The translations under genes were made by a program, and so were the position numbers. Below are positions 27,046 to 36,204 of a DNA stretch of 64,000 nt, in pieces; positions within the stretch are counted from its first letter, which is position 1, and every line of letters begins with the position of its first letter. The DNA lies in contig NZ_CP157278.1 in the NCBI RefSeq assembly GCF_040026395.1, forward strand, positions 3,658,001-3,722,000, read 5' to 3'. This stretch comes from Pedobacter lusitanus. GTDB taxonomy: Bacteria; Bacteroidota; Bacteroidia; Sphingobacteriales; Sphingobacteriaceae. Below the pieces are notes generated by a model. The model searched no databases, was not told where the DNA came from, and saw only the letters and a list, made by a program, of their open reading frames with translations.

Positions 27046-28179
27046 ATGAACTTATTCGATGTATACCCTTTAAATGATATAGAAATTGTAAAAGCCTCTG
27101 GTAGTACCGTATGGGATGCTAAAGGACAGGAATATCTTGACCTTTATGGCGGTCATGCCGTAATTTCTATCGGGCATACCCACCCTCATTATGTAAAACG
27201 TCTGACCGATCAGCTGAACAAGGTTGGTTTCTATTCTAATTCAGTCAAAATACCTTTGCAGGTAGAACTGGCTGAGAAATTAGGTAAAGTATCAGGAAAG
27301 ACTGATTTCCAGTTATTTCTATGTAATTCTGGTGCCGAGGCAAATGAAAATGCTTTAAAACTGGCATCTTTCTATAACGGAAGAAAGAAAGTTATAGCTT
27401 TCACGGGCGCTTTCCATGGCAGAACGTCTCTTGCTGTTTCTGCTACGGACAATCCGAAAATTATTGCACCTGTAAATAGTACAGAAAATGTAGTTTTTCT
27501 TCCTTTCAATGATGAGGAAGCACTTAAACAGGCTTTCGCTGCTTATGGCGAAGAAATCAGTGCTGTAATTATCGAAGGTATACAAGGCGTTGGTGGCATC
27601 AGAGAAGCTTCTGTAAGCTTCCTGAAGCTTATCCGTGTTTTATGTGATCAGTATAATGCAGTTTATATTGCAGACAGTGTACAGTGTGGTTATGGCAGAA
27701 CAGGATTGTTCTATTCTCATGATTATGCAGGCGTAAATGCCGATGTATATACTATGGCTAAGGGGATGGGAAATGGCTTTCCGGTAGCCGGAATTGCTAT
27801 AGCACCTAAGTTTACAGCATGGCATTCTATGCTTGGAACTACTTTTGGTGGTAATCACCTGGCTTGTGCAGCAGCTCTGGCTGTGCTGGAAATTATGGAG
27901 CAGGATCAGCTGATGGAAAATGCAGCTAAAACCGGAGACTATCTGATCACAGAACTCAGAAAGATTGAAGAAATCCGTGAAGTAAGAGGACGTGGATTAA
28001 TGATTGGAATTGAACTTCCTGAAGAACTTGCACAGGTAAAAAAGAATCTGCTATTTAAGCACTTTATCTTTACAGGAGAGGCCAAACCTAATGTGATCAG
28101 ATTGCTGCCTGCACTGAATCTGACTAAAGCACAGGCAGATCAATTTTTAGAAAAATTTAAAATTGCTATAAAAGGATGA
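27046..28179 (+). CDS. argD: N-acyl-ornithine aminotransferase
   Basis: 377-residue class III PLP aminotransferase. It would transfer an amino group from glutamate to the acylglutamate semialdehyde. Seen: LDLYGGHAVISIGHTHPHYV, CNSGAEANENALKLA (phosphate pocket), EGIQGVGGI, ADSVQCGYGRTG (Asp to PLP nitrogen; the family has DEVQ, here DSVQ) and the PLP lysine in TMAKGMGNGFPVAG. It overlaps argF' by 4 bases (ATGA). The operon position supports arginine synthesis rather than a catabolic ornithine or GABA aminotransferase. Confidence 0.93.
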   Translation: MNLFDVYPLNDIEIVKASGSTVWDAKGQEYLDLYGGHAVISIGHTHPHYVKRLTDQLNKVGFYSNSVKIPLQVELAEKLGKVSGKTDFQLFLCNSGAEANENALKLASFYNGRKKVIAFTGAFHGRTSLAVSATDNPKIIAPVNSTENVVFLPFNDEEALKQAFAAYGEEISAVIIEGIQGVGGIREASVSFLKLIRVLCDQYNAVYIADSVQCGYGRTGLFYSHDYAGVNADVYTMAKGMGNGFPVAGIAIAPKFTAWHSMLGTTFGGNHLACAAALAVLEIMEQDQLMENAAKTGDYLITELRKIEEIREVRGRGLMIGIELPEELAQVKKNLLFKHFIFTGEAKPNVIRLLPALNLTKAQADQFLEKFKIAIKG

Positions 28180-29141
28180 ACCAGTTCACTTCAGTAAATG
28201 ATGTTGAAGACATCAGCCAGTTGGTAAAGGATGCCCTCGCATTAAAAAGTAATCCCTATGCAGATCAGCAGCTGGGAAAAAATAAAACTCTTGGACTTGT
28301 GTTTCTGAATCCAAGTTTGCGTACCCGTTTAAGTACCCAGAAAGCTGCTATTAACTTAGGTATGAGTGTAATGGTGATGAATATGGATAAAGAGGGGTGG
28401 GCACTGGAAACTGAAGACGGCGTAGTGATGAATGGCAGTACTGTTGAGCACATTCGTGAAGCAGCAGCAGTAATGGGCCAGTATTGTGATATTCTGGGAT
28501 TGCGCTCTTTCCCAAAACTGGTTAGCAGAGAAGAAGATTATAATGAAGATTTCTTTAATAAGTTTATTCAGTACTGCGGTGTTCCCGTAGTGAGTCTGGA
28601 AAGTGCTACCCGTCACCCATTACAAAGTCTGGCAGATCTGGTAACAATCAGAGAAACCTGGAAAGGTGAGGCTAAACCCAAAGTAGTTTTAGCCTGGGCA
28701 CCGCATATCAAGGCTTTGCCACAGGCGGTACCTAATTCTTTTGCAGAATGGATGTGTAAGGCGCAGCAGGAAGATATGCTGGATTTTACTATTGTTCAGC
28801 CTGCAGGTTATGAGCTTGCAGAAGATTTTACTTCTGGTGCTCATATTACCCATAACCTGCAGGAAGCATTGGAAGGTGCAGATTATATCTATGTGAAAAA
28901 CTGGTCAAGTTATAAAGAGTACGGTAAAATCCTCCCTTATCCGGAAGGATGGATGCTGAATAATGAACTTTTAAAAGGCACCAATCAGGCTAGAGTGATG
29001 CATTGTCTGCCGGTGAGAAGAGATCTGGAGCTTTCATCTGAAGTCCTGGACGGACCAAATTCTTTGGTGATTCAGGAGGCTGGAAATCGTTTATGGGCTG
29101 CACAGGCAGTTTTGAAAGGTCTGCTACAAAAGCTATCTTAG
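28176..29141 (+). CDS. N-succinyl-L-ornithine carbamoyltransferase (argF')
   Basis: 321 residues of the acylornithine transcarbamylase family: carbamoyl-phosphate loop NPSLRTRLSTQKAAINLG, HPLQSLADLVTI, then AWAPHIKALPQAVPNSFAEW and MHCLPVRRD. It aligns far better with acetyl/succinylornithine enzymes than with ordinary ArgF. The residue that separates acetyl- (Glu92 in Xanthomonas) from succinyl-specific (Pro90 in Bacteroides fragilis) enzymes is Val90 here (GSTVEHI). Loss of the Glu is expected to favour the succinyl substrate. Specificity is inferred from this single residue and phylum. Confidence 0.88.
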   Translation: MNQFTSVNDVEDISQLVKDALALKSNPYADQQLGKNKTLGLVFLNPSLRTRLSTQKAAINLGMSVMVMNMDKEGWALETEDGVVMNGSTVEHIREAAAVMGQYCDILGLRSFPKLVSREEDYNEDFFNKFIQYCGVPVVSLESATRHPLQSLADLVTIRETWKGEAKPKVVLAWAPHIKALPQAVPNSFAEWMCKAQQEDMLDFTIVQPAGYELAEDFTSGAHITHNLQEALEGADYIYVKNWSSYKEYGKILPYPEGWMLNNELLKGTNQARVMHCLPVRRDLELSSEVLDGPNSLVIQEAGNRLWAAQAVLKGLLQKLS

Positions 29142-29209
29142 GACGGCCTGGAAAATTACTCAAGTAGTGCTTTGAAGGCTTCAAAACTGTTATTAACCTA
29201 TATCATCTC

Positions 29210-30169
29210 ATGAAACGAATAAGCCTTTTATTTTGTGCGTTATGCTTTACCGCACTGACATTTGCTCAGCAAAAAACTATAGACAGCCAGACCGATGGTA
29301 AATATATTACTGTCAACGGGGCTAAATTATGGGTAGTAACTGTAGGGCAGGGTGATCCGCTGATATTTATTGCTGGCGGGCCAGGCGGAGCACATCCGGG
29401 ACTGAGAAGTTTTGATCCACTGGCCGATGCCGGTCATCAGTTGATTTATTTTGACGGATTTGGGAGGGGAAAATCAGATACTGCAAAAGTCGTGTCAGAT
29501 TATAGTTTACAAAGAGATATTGAAGATATAGAAGGATTAAGAAAAGCTTTGAAATTAACTAAGATTTCACTTTTAGGACATTCTTATGGTGGATTAGTAG
29601 CACAGGGTTACGCGATTAAATATCCGGGCAATGTAAGTCACCTGATCCTGGCTAATACCTTTCACAGTTATGTGATGTGGCAGGAAAATGATGATAATTC
29701 TAATCATGAGATCAAAACCAATTATCCTGAGGTCTGGGCTGATCTGATGAAAATCAGAGAGCAGGGAGCAGTTTCCAGCGATGCCGCGCATCAGGAAATT
29801 TATGGCAGGGTTCCTTATGGATTTTTGTATGCCTATAACCCTGCAAAGTTTGCCGGCCGTGGAGGAAAACCCTATCCGAACAGTATGAATACCAAACTTT
29901 ATTACCAGATGGTAGGTAAAGATGGTGATTTTTATGTGGGAAGCGATATCGGAACTTTTGATTTCAGAAAACAGTTAAAGGATTTAAAGATGCCGGTTTT
30001 AGTAATTGGTGGTCGTTTTGACAGAGTTGCGACTCCCTGGATGATGGTTAAGTATAAAGAATACTGCCCGCAGGCGCAATTTGTTATGTTTGAAAAATCC
30101 GGCCATAATCCACAGGTTGAAGAGCCTGAAAAAGAATTCCCATTAATCAACGAGTTCCTTAAAAAATAA
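29210..30169 (+). CDS. Exported alpha/beta hydrolase (proline-iminopeptidase-like) inside the arginine operon
   Basis: 319 residues with a signal peptide (MKRISLLFCALCFTALTFAQ). The alpha/beta hydrolase fold is clear: oxyanion region IAGGPGGAHPGLRSFD, nucleophile elbow GHSYGGLVAQG, acid in GGRFDRVATP and catalytic His in EKSGHNPQVEEPEKEF. It resembles prolyl aminopeptidase-type S33 enzymes. It is inserted between argF' (68-base gap) and argB (3-base gap), although its product is exported and no link to arginine synthesis is known. Perhaps it frees Pro or Arg from peptides; that is speculation. Confidence 0.85.
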   Translation: MKRISLLFCALCFTALTFAQQKTIDSQTDGKYITVNGAKLWVVTVGQGDPLIFIAGGPGGAHPGLRSFDPLADAGHQLIYFDGFGRGKSDTAKVVSDYSLQRDIEDIEGLRKALKLTKISLLGHSYGGLVAQGYAIKYPGNVSHLILANTFHSYVMWQENDDNSNHEIKTNYPEVWADLMKIREQGAVSSDAAHQEIYGRVPYGFLYAYNPAKFAGRGGKPYPNSMNTKLYYQMVGKDGDFYVGSDIGTFDFRKQLKDLKMPVLVIGGRFDRVATPWMMVKYKEYCPQAQFVMFEKSGHNPQVEEPEKEFPLINEFLKK

Positions 30170-30172
30170 AGA

Positions 30173-30961
30173 ATGAAGCAGCTGACAGTTATAAAAATAG
30201 GTGGAAATGTAATCGACAACGCAGAGAAGCTGAACCAGTTTCTGGTAGATTTTACAGCTTTACCCGGAGATAAGATACTGGTTCACGGAGGCGGTAAGAT
30301 TGCTACCGAATTAGGAACCTCTCTGGGGATTGAGCCTAAACTGGTAGATGGCAGAAGGATTACCGACATTGAGACACTTCGTGTGGTCACCATGGTTTAT
30401 GCCGGACTGATCAATAAAAATATGGTTGCACAGTTACAGGCCAAAGGCTGTAATGCAATCGGATTAAGTGGTGCAGACGGGAATGTAATCAGGGCCGTAA
30501 AACGTCCGGTGAAGGAAACAGATTTTGGTTATGTTGGTGACCTGGATGAAAATTCTGTAGCTGTGGATACCCTGGATAATCTGCTTAAAAGTAAACTTAT
30601 TCCTGTTTTATGTGCCATAACACATAATGGAGAAAGCCAGTTACTAAATACAAATGCAGATACCATTGCCTCTGCTGTAGCTGTGGCAATGGCTTCTGTT
30701 TATGATACACGTCTGGTTTACTGTTTTGAGAAAAAGGGTGTTTTAAGAGATGTGGAAGATGAAAAGTCACTCGTTACAGAAATCAGAAAAGATGATTTTG
30801 AAAGATTGCAGACAGAGGGCGTAATTTCTGGTGGAATGATCCCTAAACTGCACAATGCATTTGAAGCCATCAGACAAGGAGTTAAGGCTGTCTATATTGG
30901 TAAAGCAGATGAACTGCCACAGATTGATACACTGGGTTTCGGAACCCGATTAATAGATTGA
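30173..30961 (+). CDS. argB: N-acyl-glutamate kinase
   Basis: 262-residue amino acid kinase family enzyme; phosphorylates the acylated glutamate. Motifs are VIKIGGNVID, VHGGGKIAT (phosphate-binding Gly-rich loop), GRRITDIETLRVV, GLSGADGN and EGVISGGMIPKLHNAFEAI. Lacks the long N-terminal helix found in arginine-feedback-inhibited kinases, which suggests it is not arginine-sensitive; that is an inference from family knowledge. One base separates it from proC. Confidence 0.94.
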   Translation: MKQLTVIKIGGNVIDNAEKLNQFLVDFTALPGDKILVHGGGKIATELGTSLGIEPKLVDGRRITDIETLRVVTMVYAGLINKNMVAQLQAKGCNAIGLSGADGNVIRAVKRPVKETDFGYVGDLDENSVAVDTLDNLLKSKLIPVLCAITHNGESQLLNTNADTIASAVAVAMASVYDTRLVYCFEKKGVLRDVEDEKSLVTEIRKDDFERLQTEGVISGGMIPKLHNAFEAIRQGVKAVYIGKADELPQIDTLGFGTRLID

Positions 30962-30962
30962 T

Positions 30963-31781
30963 ATGGGAAAATTTACCAGAAGGATAGCCATACTTGGCAG
31001 CGGAAACATTGGACTTTCGTTGGCTAAGGGATTAGTTAAAGCGGATTACGTAGAAGCTAACCAGATTACACTGACCAGGAGGACGCTGAGCCGTTTGAAA
31101 GAATTTGCTGACCTGGGTTATCAGATCAGTGCTGATAATGCAGCAGCTGTAGCAGCTGCCGATGTGATTGTTCTGGCAGTTTTGCCTCAGCAGCTGAATC
31201 AGCTGATGGAGCAGATATCCGGCACAATAGACACCAAAAGACATGTTGTTATTTCGGTAGCTTCAGGCGTAAGCTGTGCTGCTATCCGTGAAAAATTGGG
31301 GGAACATTTAGAAGTGATCCGCGCAATGCCGAATACAGCTATTGCCATTGGTCAGTCTATGACTTGTGTGGCTACAGATAATGCTTCAGAAGAACATGTA
31401 ACCGAAGTAACAACAATGTTTGAAACTGTTGGCGCTGTGGTGAAGATCAATGAAGACCTGATGACTGCGGCAACGGCCCTGTGTGCCTGTGGTATTGCCT
31501 TTTTCTTAAGAGGAATCCGTGCAGCTTCACAAGGTGGGGTTGAGATTGGTTTTCATGCAGATGAGGCACTGAAAATGGCTGTTCAGACGGCCAAAGGAGC
31601 TGCAGATCTGCTGTTGCAAATGAAATCGCATCCTGAACAGGAAATTGATAAAGTAACATCGCCAAAGGGATGTACTATTGCTGGTCTGAATGAAATGGAA
31701 CACAATGGGTATAGCTCATCCCTGATTAAAGGCATTAAGCTTTCGGCTGTAAAAGCGGGAGCATTATATACAAAAGAATAA
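30963..31781 (+). CDS. proC: Pyrroline-5-carboxylate reductase
   Basis: 272 residues; reduces pyrroline-5-carboxylate to proline with NAD(P)H. Rossmann motif IAILGSGNIGLSLAKGLVKA, then VLAVLPQQL, VISVASGVSC, RAMPNTAIAIGQSMTC and the dimer-helix segment SPKGCTIAGLNEME (usually SPGGTTI/A). Its presence in the arginine operon is common in Bacteroidota, where proline and arginine branches share glutamate semialdehyde chemistry. Four bases separate it from argE. Confidence 0.93.
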   Translation: MGKFTRRIAILGSGNIGLSLAKGLVKADYVEANQITLTRRTLSRLKEFADLGYQISADNAAAVAAADVIVLAVLPQQLNQLMEQISGTIDTKRHVVISVASGVSCAAIREKLGEHLEVIRAMPNTAIAIGQSMTCVATDNASEEHVTEVTTMFETVGAVVKINEDLMTAATALCACGIAFFLRGIRAASQGGVEIGFHADEALKMAVQTAKGAADLLLQMKSHPEQEIDKVTSPKGCTIAGLNEMEHNGYSSSLIKGIKLSAVKAGALYTKE

Positions 31782-31784
31782 ATT

Positions 31785-32852
31785 ATGATAGAGACGCTGC
31801 AAAAAGATAGTTTGGAATTGTTAAAGAATCTGATCAGTATTCAATCCTTCAGTAAAGAAGAAGAGAAAACGGCTGATCTGATCGGGCAATTTTTGCAGGA
31901 ACGACAAATTAAAATACACCGTAAGCTGAATAATATCTGGGCTTACAACAAACATTTCGATGCCGGTAAACCTACAGTGCTTTTAAATTCACATCATGAT
32001 ACGGTAAAGCCAAATTCAGGTTATACAAGAGATCCTTATGAACCGAAAATAGAAGATGGGAAACTATACGGACTGGGGAGTAATGATGCAGGAGGTTGTC
32101 TGGTTTCGCTGATTGCAACTTTCCTTTACTTCTATGAACAGGAGGGATTGACCTATAATATCTGTCTGGCTGCTACTGCTGAAGAAGAGATATCAGGAAA
32201 TAATGGTCTGGAATGTATTATCCCTGATTTGGGTGAGTTGGAGTTTGCTATTGTTGGTGAGCCTACAGAAATGAATCTTGCCATCGCAGAAAGAGGGTTA
32301 CTGGTCCTGGATTGTACAGTTACAGGAAAAGCAGGCCATGCCGCGAGAGAAGAAGGGGATAATGCTATTTATAAGGCATTAAAAGATATTGAATGGTTCA
32401 GAAACTATCGTTTTGCAAAAGTCTCTGAAGTTTTCGGCCCTTTAAAGATGTCGGTTACCATTATCAACGCCGGCTCTCAGCATAACGTAGTACCGGCAAC
32501 CTGTACATTTACAGTGGATGTGCGGGTAACCGATGCCTACAGTAATGAAGAAGTATTGAGAATTATCCGTACAAATGTTGACTGTGAAGTAAAAGCGCGG
32601 TCTGTCCGGTTAAAACCTTCATCAATTGATAAAGACCATCCGCTTGTTCAGTCGGGCGTTGCAATGGGCAGAACCACTTATGGTTCACCTACGACCTCAG
32701 ATCAGGCTTTACTGAGTATTCCGTCTGTAAAGGTCGGTCCCGGTGATTCTGCACGTTCGCATATGGCTGATGAATATGTTTTTGTTAACGAGGTTGCTGA
32801 AGGTATAAAACTATACATTGATATGCTTAAACCGGTTATCAGCGGTAAATAG
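31785..32852 (+). CDS. argE: M20 family deacylase (acylornithine/acylcitrulline deacylase)
   Basis: 355-residue M20 zinc hydrolase. First zinc motif SHHDTVKP, bridging Asp in GLGSNDAGGCLVSL, catalytic and metal Glu pair in AATAEEEISGNNG, and a later metal Glu in VGEPTEMNLAIAERG; the dimerisation domain follows (GKAGHAAREEGDNAIYKALK). In this operon the carbamoyltransferase acts on acylornithine, so the deacylase should act on N-acylcitrulline (succinyl- or acetyl-) to give citrulline for ArgG. The symbol is used by position and family. Confidence 0.9.
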   Translation: MIETLQKDSLELLKNLISIQSFSKEEEKTADLIGQFLQERQIKIHRKLNNIWAYNKHFDAGKPTVLLNSHHDTVKPNSGYTRDPYEPKIEDGKLYGLGSNDAGGCLVSLIATFLYFYEQEGLTYNICLAATAEEEISGNNGLECIIPDLGELEFAIVGEPTEMNLAIAERGLLVLDCTVTGKAGHAAREEGDNAIYKALKDIEWFRNYRFAKVSEVFGPLKMSVTIINAGSQHNVVPATCTFTVDVRVTDAYSNEEVLRIIRTNVDCEVKARSVRLKPSSIDKDHPLVQSGVAMGRTTYGSPTTSDQALLSIPSVKVGPGDSARSHMADEYVFVNEVAEGIKLYIDMLKPVISGK

Positions 32853-32926
32853 CTGATAAAGGCAGAATTGTATTTTGCCAACTGAATATTTGCTCCTGAG
32901 CGGGCGTTTTATAATTTGAAAATATA

Positions 32927-34258
32927 ATGAAGATCTGGCAAAAAAATATTGAAGTAAATAAAGATATTGAGAGTTTTACTGTTGGTAAAGACAGAGAACT
33001 GGATTTACAAATGGCAGCTTTTGATGTGCTGGGTTCTCTTGCACATGTAGAGATGCTGGAAAGTATCGGTTTACTTACAGCTGCAGAACTGGCAGAGATA
33101 CAAAGAGAGCTTAAAAATATTTACGCTGAAATCGAAGCCGGAGAGTTTAAGATTGAAGATACTGTGGAGGATGTGCATTCGCAGGTGGAGTGGTTACTGA
33201 CCCAGCGTATTGGTGAAGCAGGTAAAAAAATTCATAGCGGAAGATCCCGTAATGACCAGGTACTGGTTGACCTGAAATTATTTTTCAGAGACAGAATTGA
33301 AGAAATGGTGAGTAATTCCGCCGTGTTATTTCAGCAGCTTATTACACTGAGTAATACCCATAAAGATAAACTGCTGCCTGGTTATACGCATTTGCAGATT
33401 GCTATGCCCTCGTCTTTTGGACTTTGGTTTGGTGCTTATGCCGAAAGTCTGGTAGATGATATGGAAATGATGCTGGCTGCCTGGAAAATCTGTAATAAAA
33501 ACCCTTTGGGTTCTGCTGCAGGTTATGGTTCTTCTTTTCCGTTGAACAGGACTATGACTACAAATCTTCTGGGTTTTGAAAACCTGAATTATAATGTGGT
33601 TTATGCGCAGATGGGCAGAGGGAAAACAGAGAGAGTTCTGGCTCAGGCGATGTCGTCCGTAGCTGCAACCCTGGCAAAAATGGCTATGGATGTCTGTTTG
33701 TTTATCAATCAGAACTTTGGTTTTATTAAGTTTCCGGATGAGCTGACTACCGGTTCAAGCATTATGCCGCATAAAAAGAATCCTGATGTATTTGAACTGA
33801 TCCGTTCAAGATGTAATAAGATCCAGGCTTTGCCAAATGAAATTGCCATGATGACCACTAATCTGCCATCAGGTTATCATCGCGACCTGCAATTATTGAA
33901 AGAAAATCTTTTTCCATCTATTGTGTCGTTAAACGAATGTCTGGAAATGACAACATATATGTTACAGCATATCTCTCTTAAAGACGATATTCTGGCAGAT
34001 AAAAAATATGCTTACCTGTTTAGTGTAGAGGTTGTTAATGATTTGGCTTTAAAAGGAATTCCTTTCAGAGAAGCTTACCAGATAGTAGGAGAGACGATTG
34101 AAAATGGTACCTTTGTACCGGGAGTTAAAGTAAATCATACGCATGAGGGCAGTATAGGAAATCTATGCAATCCGGAGATTGAAGCCATGATGGAGACTAT
34201 TCTCGACCAGTTTAATTTTGAAAAAACCAAGTCAGCTATTCAAAGTTTGCTGGCTTAA
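32927..34258 (+). CDS. argH: Argininosuccinate lyase
   Basis: 443 residues; cleaves argininosuccinate to arginine and fumarate. The superfamily signature GSSIMPHKKNPDVFEL (catalytic Ser loop) is intact; also HSGRSRNDQVLVDLKLF and TVEDVHSQVEWLL. Preceded by a 74-base gap that might carry a second promoter, although no clear -7 box is seen. The last committed arginine enzyme. Confidence 0.95.
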   Translation: MKIWQKNIEVNKDIESFTVGKDRELDLQMAAFDVLGSLAHVEMLESIGLLTAAELAEIQRELKNIYAEIEAGEFKIEDTVEDVHSQVEWLLTQRIGEAGKKIHSGRSRNDQVLVDLKLFFRDRIEEMVSNSAVLFQQLITLSNTHKDKLLPGYTHLQIAMPSSFGLWFGAYAESLVDDMEMMLAAWKICNKNPLGSAAGYGSSFPLNRTMTTNLLGFENLNYNVVYAQMGRGKTERVLAQAMSSVAATLAKMAMDVCLFINQNFGFIKFPDELTTGSSIMPHKKNPDVFELIRSRCNKIQALPNEIAMMTTNLPSGYHRDLQLLKENLFPSIVSLNECLEMTTYMLQHISLKDDILADKKYAYLFSVEVVNDLALKGIPFREAYQIVGETIENGTFVPGVKVNHTHEGSIGNLCNPEIEAMMETILDQFNFEKTKSAIQSLLA

Positions 34259-34283
34259 TTCTAACCATTAATAAATTAAAAAC

Positions 34284-35537
34284 ATGAATGTATCGGTATT
34301 AGCAAATACACTTATTGGATCAGAAATCATTAAAATTGGTAATGAGGTTAATGAGCTGAAAAGCAAAGGTGCTAAGATTGCCAATTTGACTATAGGTGAT
34401 TTTGACCCTTCTATTTTCCCTATACCTGCGGAGCTGAAAGCTGAAATTGTTGATGCTTATATCCATAATCATACAAACTATCCTGCTGCTGATGGTATTC
34501 TGGCTTTACGTGAAACAATTGTAGACGTTTTAAAAGACAGATATGATCTGGATTTTAAAACTAATGAAATATTGGTTTCAGGCGGTTCACGTCCTTTGAT
34601 CTATGCTACTTATCTGGCATTGATTGATCCGGGTGATAAAGTAGTTTATCCTGCTCCTTCCTGGAATAATAATCACTATTGTCATCTTTCTTCAGCAGAA
34701 GGTATTGCTGTGGAAACGACTGCTGAAAATAATTTCATGCCTACAGCTGAATTATTAAAGCCATATCTTAAAGGAGCGACTCTGCTGGCTTTATGTTCTC
34801 CGTTGAACCCAACGGGTACCATGTTCACTAAAGAGCAGCTGGAAGAGATCTGTGACCTTGTAATTGAAGAAAATAAATCAAGAGCAGAAGGGGAGAAACC
34901 ATTATACATTATGTATGATCAGATTTACTCTTTACTGACTTTTGGAAAAGAACATATCAATCCGGTTAGCCTGCGTCCGGAATTGAAAGATTACACGATT
35001 TATATCGATGGAATTTCTAAATGTCTTGCAAGTACAGGTGTGCGTGTCGGATGGGCTTTCGGACCAGAAAAAGTGATCGGTAAAATGAAAGCTTTATTAA
35101 CACATATTGGTGCCTGGGCACCAAAAGCAGAACAGGTTGCTGTTGGTAAATATTTTGCTGATAAAGCTCAGGTTGACCGTTTCCTTGGTTCATTTAAGTT
35201 ACAGATTCAGGATAGTCTGAATGCTTTGTATACAGGTTTCCAGAGTCTGAAAAATGATGGCCTTGCAGTAGATGCAATTACACCTATGGGAGCTATTTAT
35301 CTGACGCTTAAGATCGATTATATTGGTAAGACCACACCAGAGGGAGATCTGCTGAAGGATAGTACTGATGTGAACTCTTATCTGATCAGAGAAGCTCAGG
35401 TAGCACTGGTTCCTTTCTCTTGTTTTGGTAACGATGAAACCAAAGCCTGGTTCCGTGCATCAGTTGGTGCTTGTTCACTGACTGATATCAAGGAGATGAT
35501 ACCACGTATTAAAGCTGCTTTAAGCAAGCTGAAATAA
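34284..35537 (+). CDS. Class I/II PLP-dependent aminotransferase
   Basis: 417 residues. Fold-type I elements: NLTIGDFDPSIFP, NYPAADGILALRE, VSGGSRPLIYATYLALIDPG, PLNPTGTMFTKEQ, MYDQIYSLLTFGKE (Asp/Tyr to PLP), and the PLP lysine in IYIDGISKCLASTGVRVGWA. Resembles bacterial aspartate/aromatic aminotransferases. It lies 25 bases after argH and before the operon terminator; supplying aspartate for ArgG is a plausible but unproven role. Substrate not predictable. Confidence 0.88.
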   Translation: MNVSVLANTLIGSEIIKIGNEVNELKSKGAKIANLTIGDFDPSIFPIPAELKAEIVDAYIHNHTNYPAADGILALRETIVDVLKDRYDLDFKTNEILVSGGSRPLIYATYLALIDPGDKVVYPAPSWNNNHYCHLSSAEGIAVETTAENNFMPTAELLKPYLKGATLLALCSPLNPTGTMFTKEQLEEICDLVIEENKSRAEGEKPLYIMYDQIYSLLTFGKEHINPVSLRPELKDYTIYIDGISKCLASTGVRVGWAFGPEKVIGKMKALLTHIGAWAPKAEQVAVGKYFADKAQVDRFLGSFKLQIQDSLNALYTGFQSLKNDGLAVDAITPMGAIYLTLKIDYIGKTTPEGDLLKDSTDVNSYLIREAQVALVPFSCFGNDETKAWFRASVGACSLTDIKEMIPRIKAALSKLK

Positions 35538-35559
35538 AAATATAAACACATTTACAGAA

Positions 35560-35610
35560 GGGGTATTCCGGGTTGCAGATTCATTGCAGCCGCAGAATAC
35601 CCCTTTTTGT
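35560..35610 (+). terminator. Terminator of the arginine operon
   Basis: 9-bp stem GGGGTATTC (35560-35568) with GAATACCCC (35595-35603), inner stem GGTTGCA/TGCAGCC, followed by TTTTTGTTTTATTT. It ends right at the stop of the decayed minus-strand ABC gene. Confidence 0.85.
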
Positions 35611-35611
35611 T

Positions 35612-36204
35612 TTATTTGATGCTCTTGCGGGCCACAATTAAATAACCGGCTGTAAAGAATATGACTGCATAAGCCAGACTGAAAAAGAGTTCTGCGGTAA
35701 AGAACCGGGTGCTGGTTTTAGCCATCGACAGTGTCATGACGGGATGACTATAGGGGAAGAGATAAGCAAATTTCCAACCTGCTGAGGCAATAATTATCCC
35801 AATGATAATACCGATAAAACCTATGCCCATTGGTTTTAAAAAGTCACTATTTCTAATAACTCCAGCGCCTTTAGTTCTGGGGATATTCAGTAAAATGCAG
35901 CGGTTGAAAAGATTTTACTTGCCAGACAAATGTGCATACAAAGCGGGTTGCTCTACTAATGAGCCTATATTTTTTAAGATTTCTATTCTGTGGCTGTTAA
36001 TCTCTTTTCCAAAAATAAAAACGGTATCTCCGGGAGATTTCAACAGGTTAAGCAAAATCTTGATCGTTGTGGTTTTGCCCGCGCCATTATGGCCAAGAAA
36101 ACCATAAATACTACCTTTTTCTATTTCCAGCGAAAGATTATCTACTACTTTTTTTTACCAAAATAGTAAGTGAGCCCACGTGTCTGTATAGCAGGATTAT
36201 TCAT
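35612..36204 (-). pseudogene. Decayed ABC exporter: ATPase N-terminus fused to permease C-terminus
   Basis: From ATG 36204 the frame reads an ABC ATPase start (MNNPAIQTRGLTYYFGKK). An 8-A tract (36149-36156) breaks the frame; with one more A it continues VVDNLSLEIEKGSIYGFLGH, NGAGKTTTIKILLNLL (Walker A, His for the usual Pro) to LVEQPALYAHLSGK. There a TAA (35917-35915) stands where ENL is expected, then NLFNRCILLNIPRTKG. The signature and Walker B are missing; the same frame runs into a permease tail with two membrane segments (GFIGIIIGIIIASAGWKFAY, SLAYAVIFFTAGYLI). So: deletion fusion plus nonsense plus frameshift. The last permease part alone is 72 codons (35612-35830). Confidence 0.82.
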
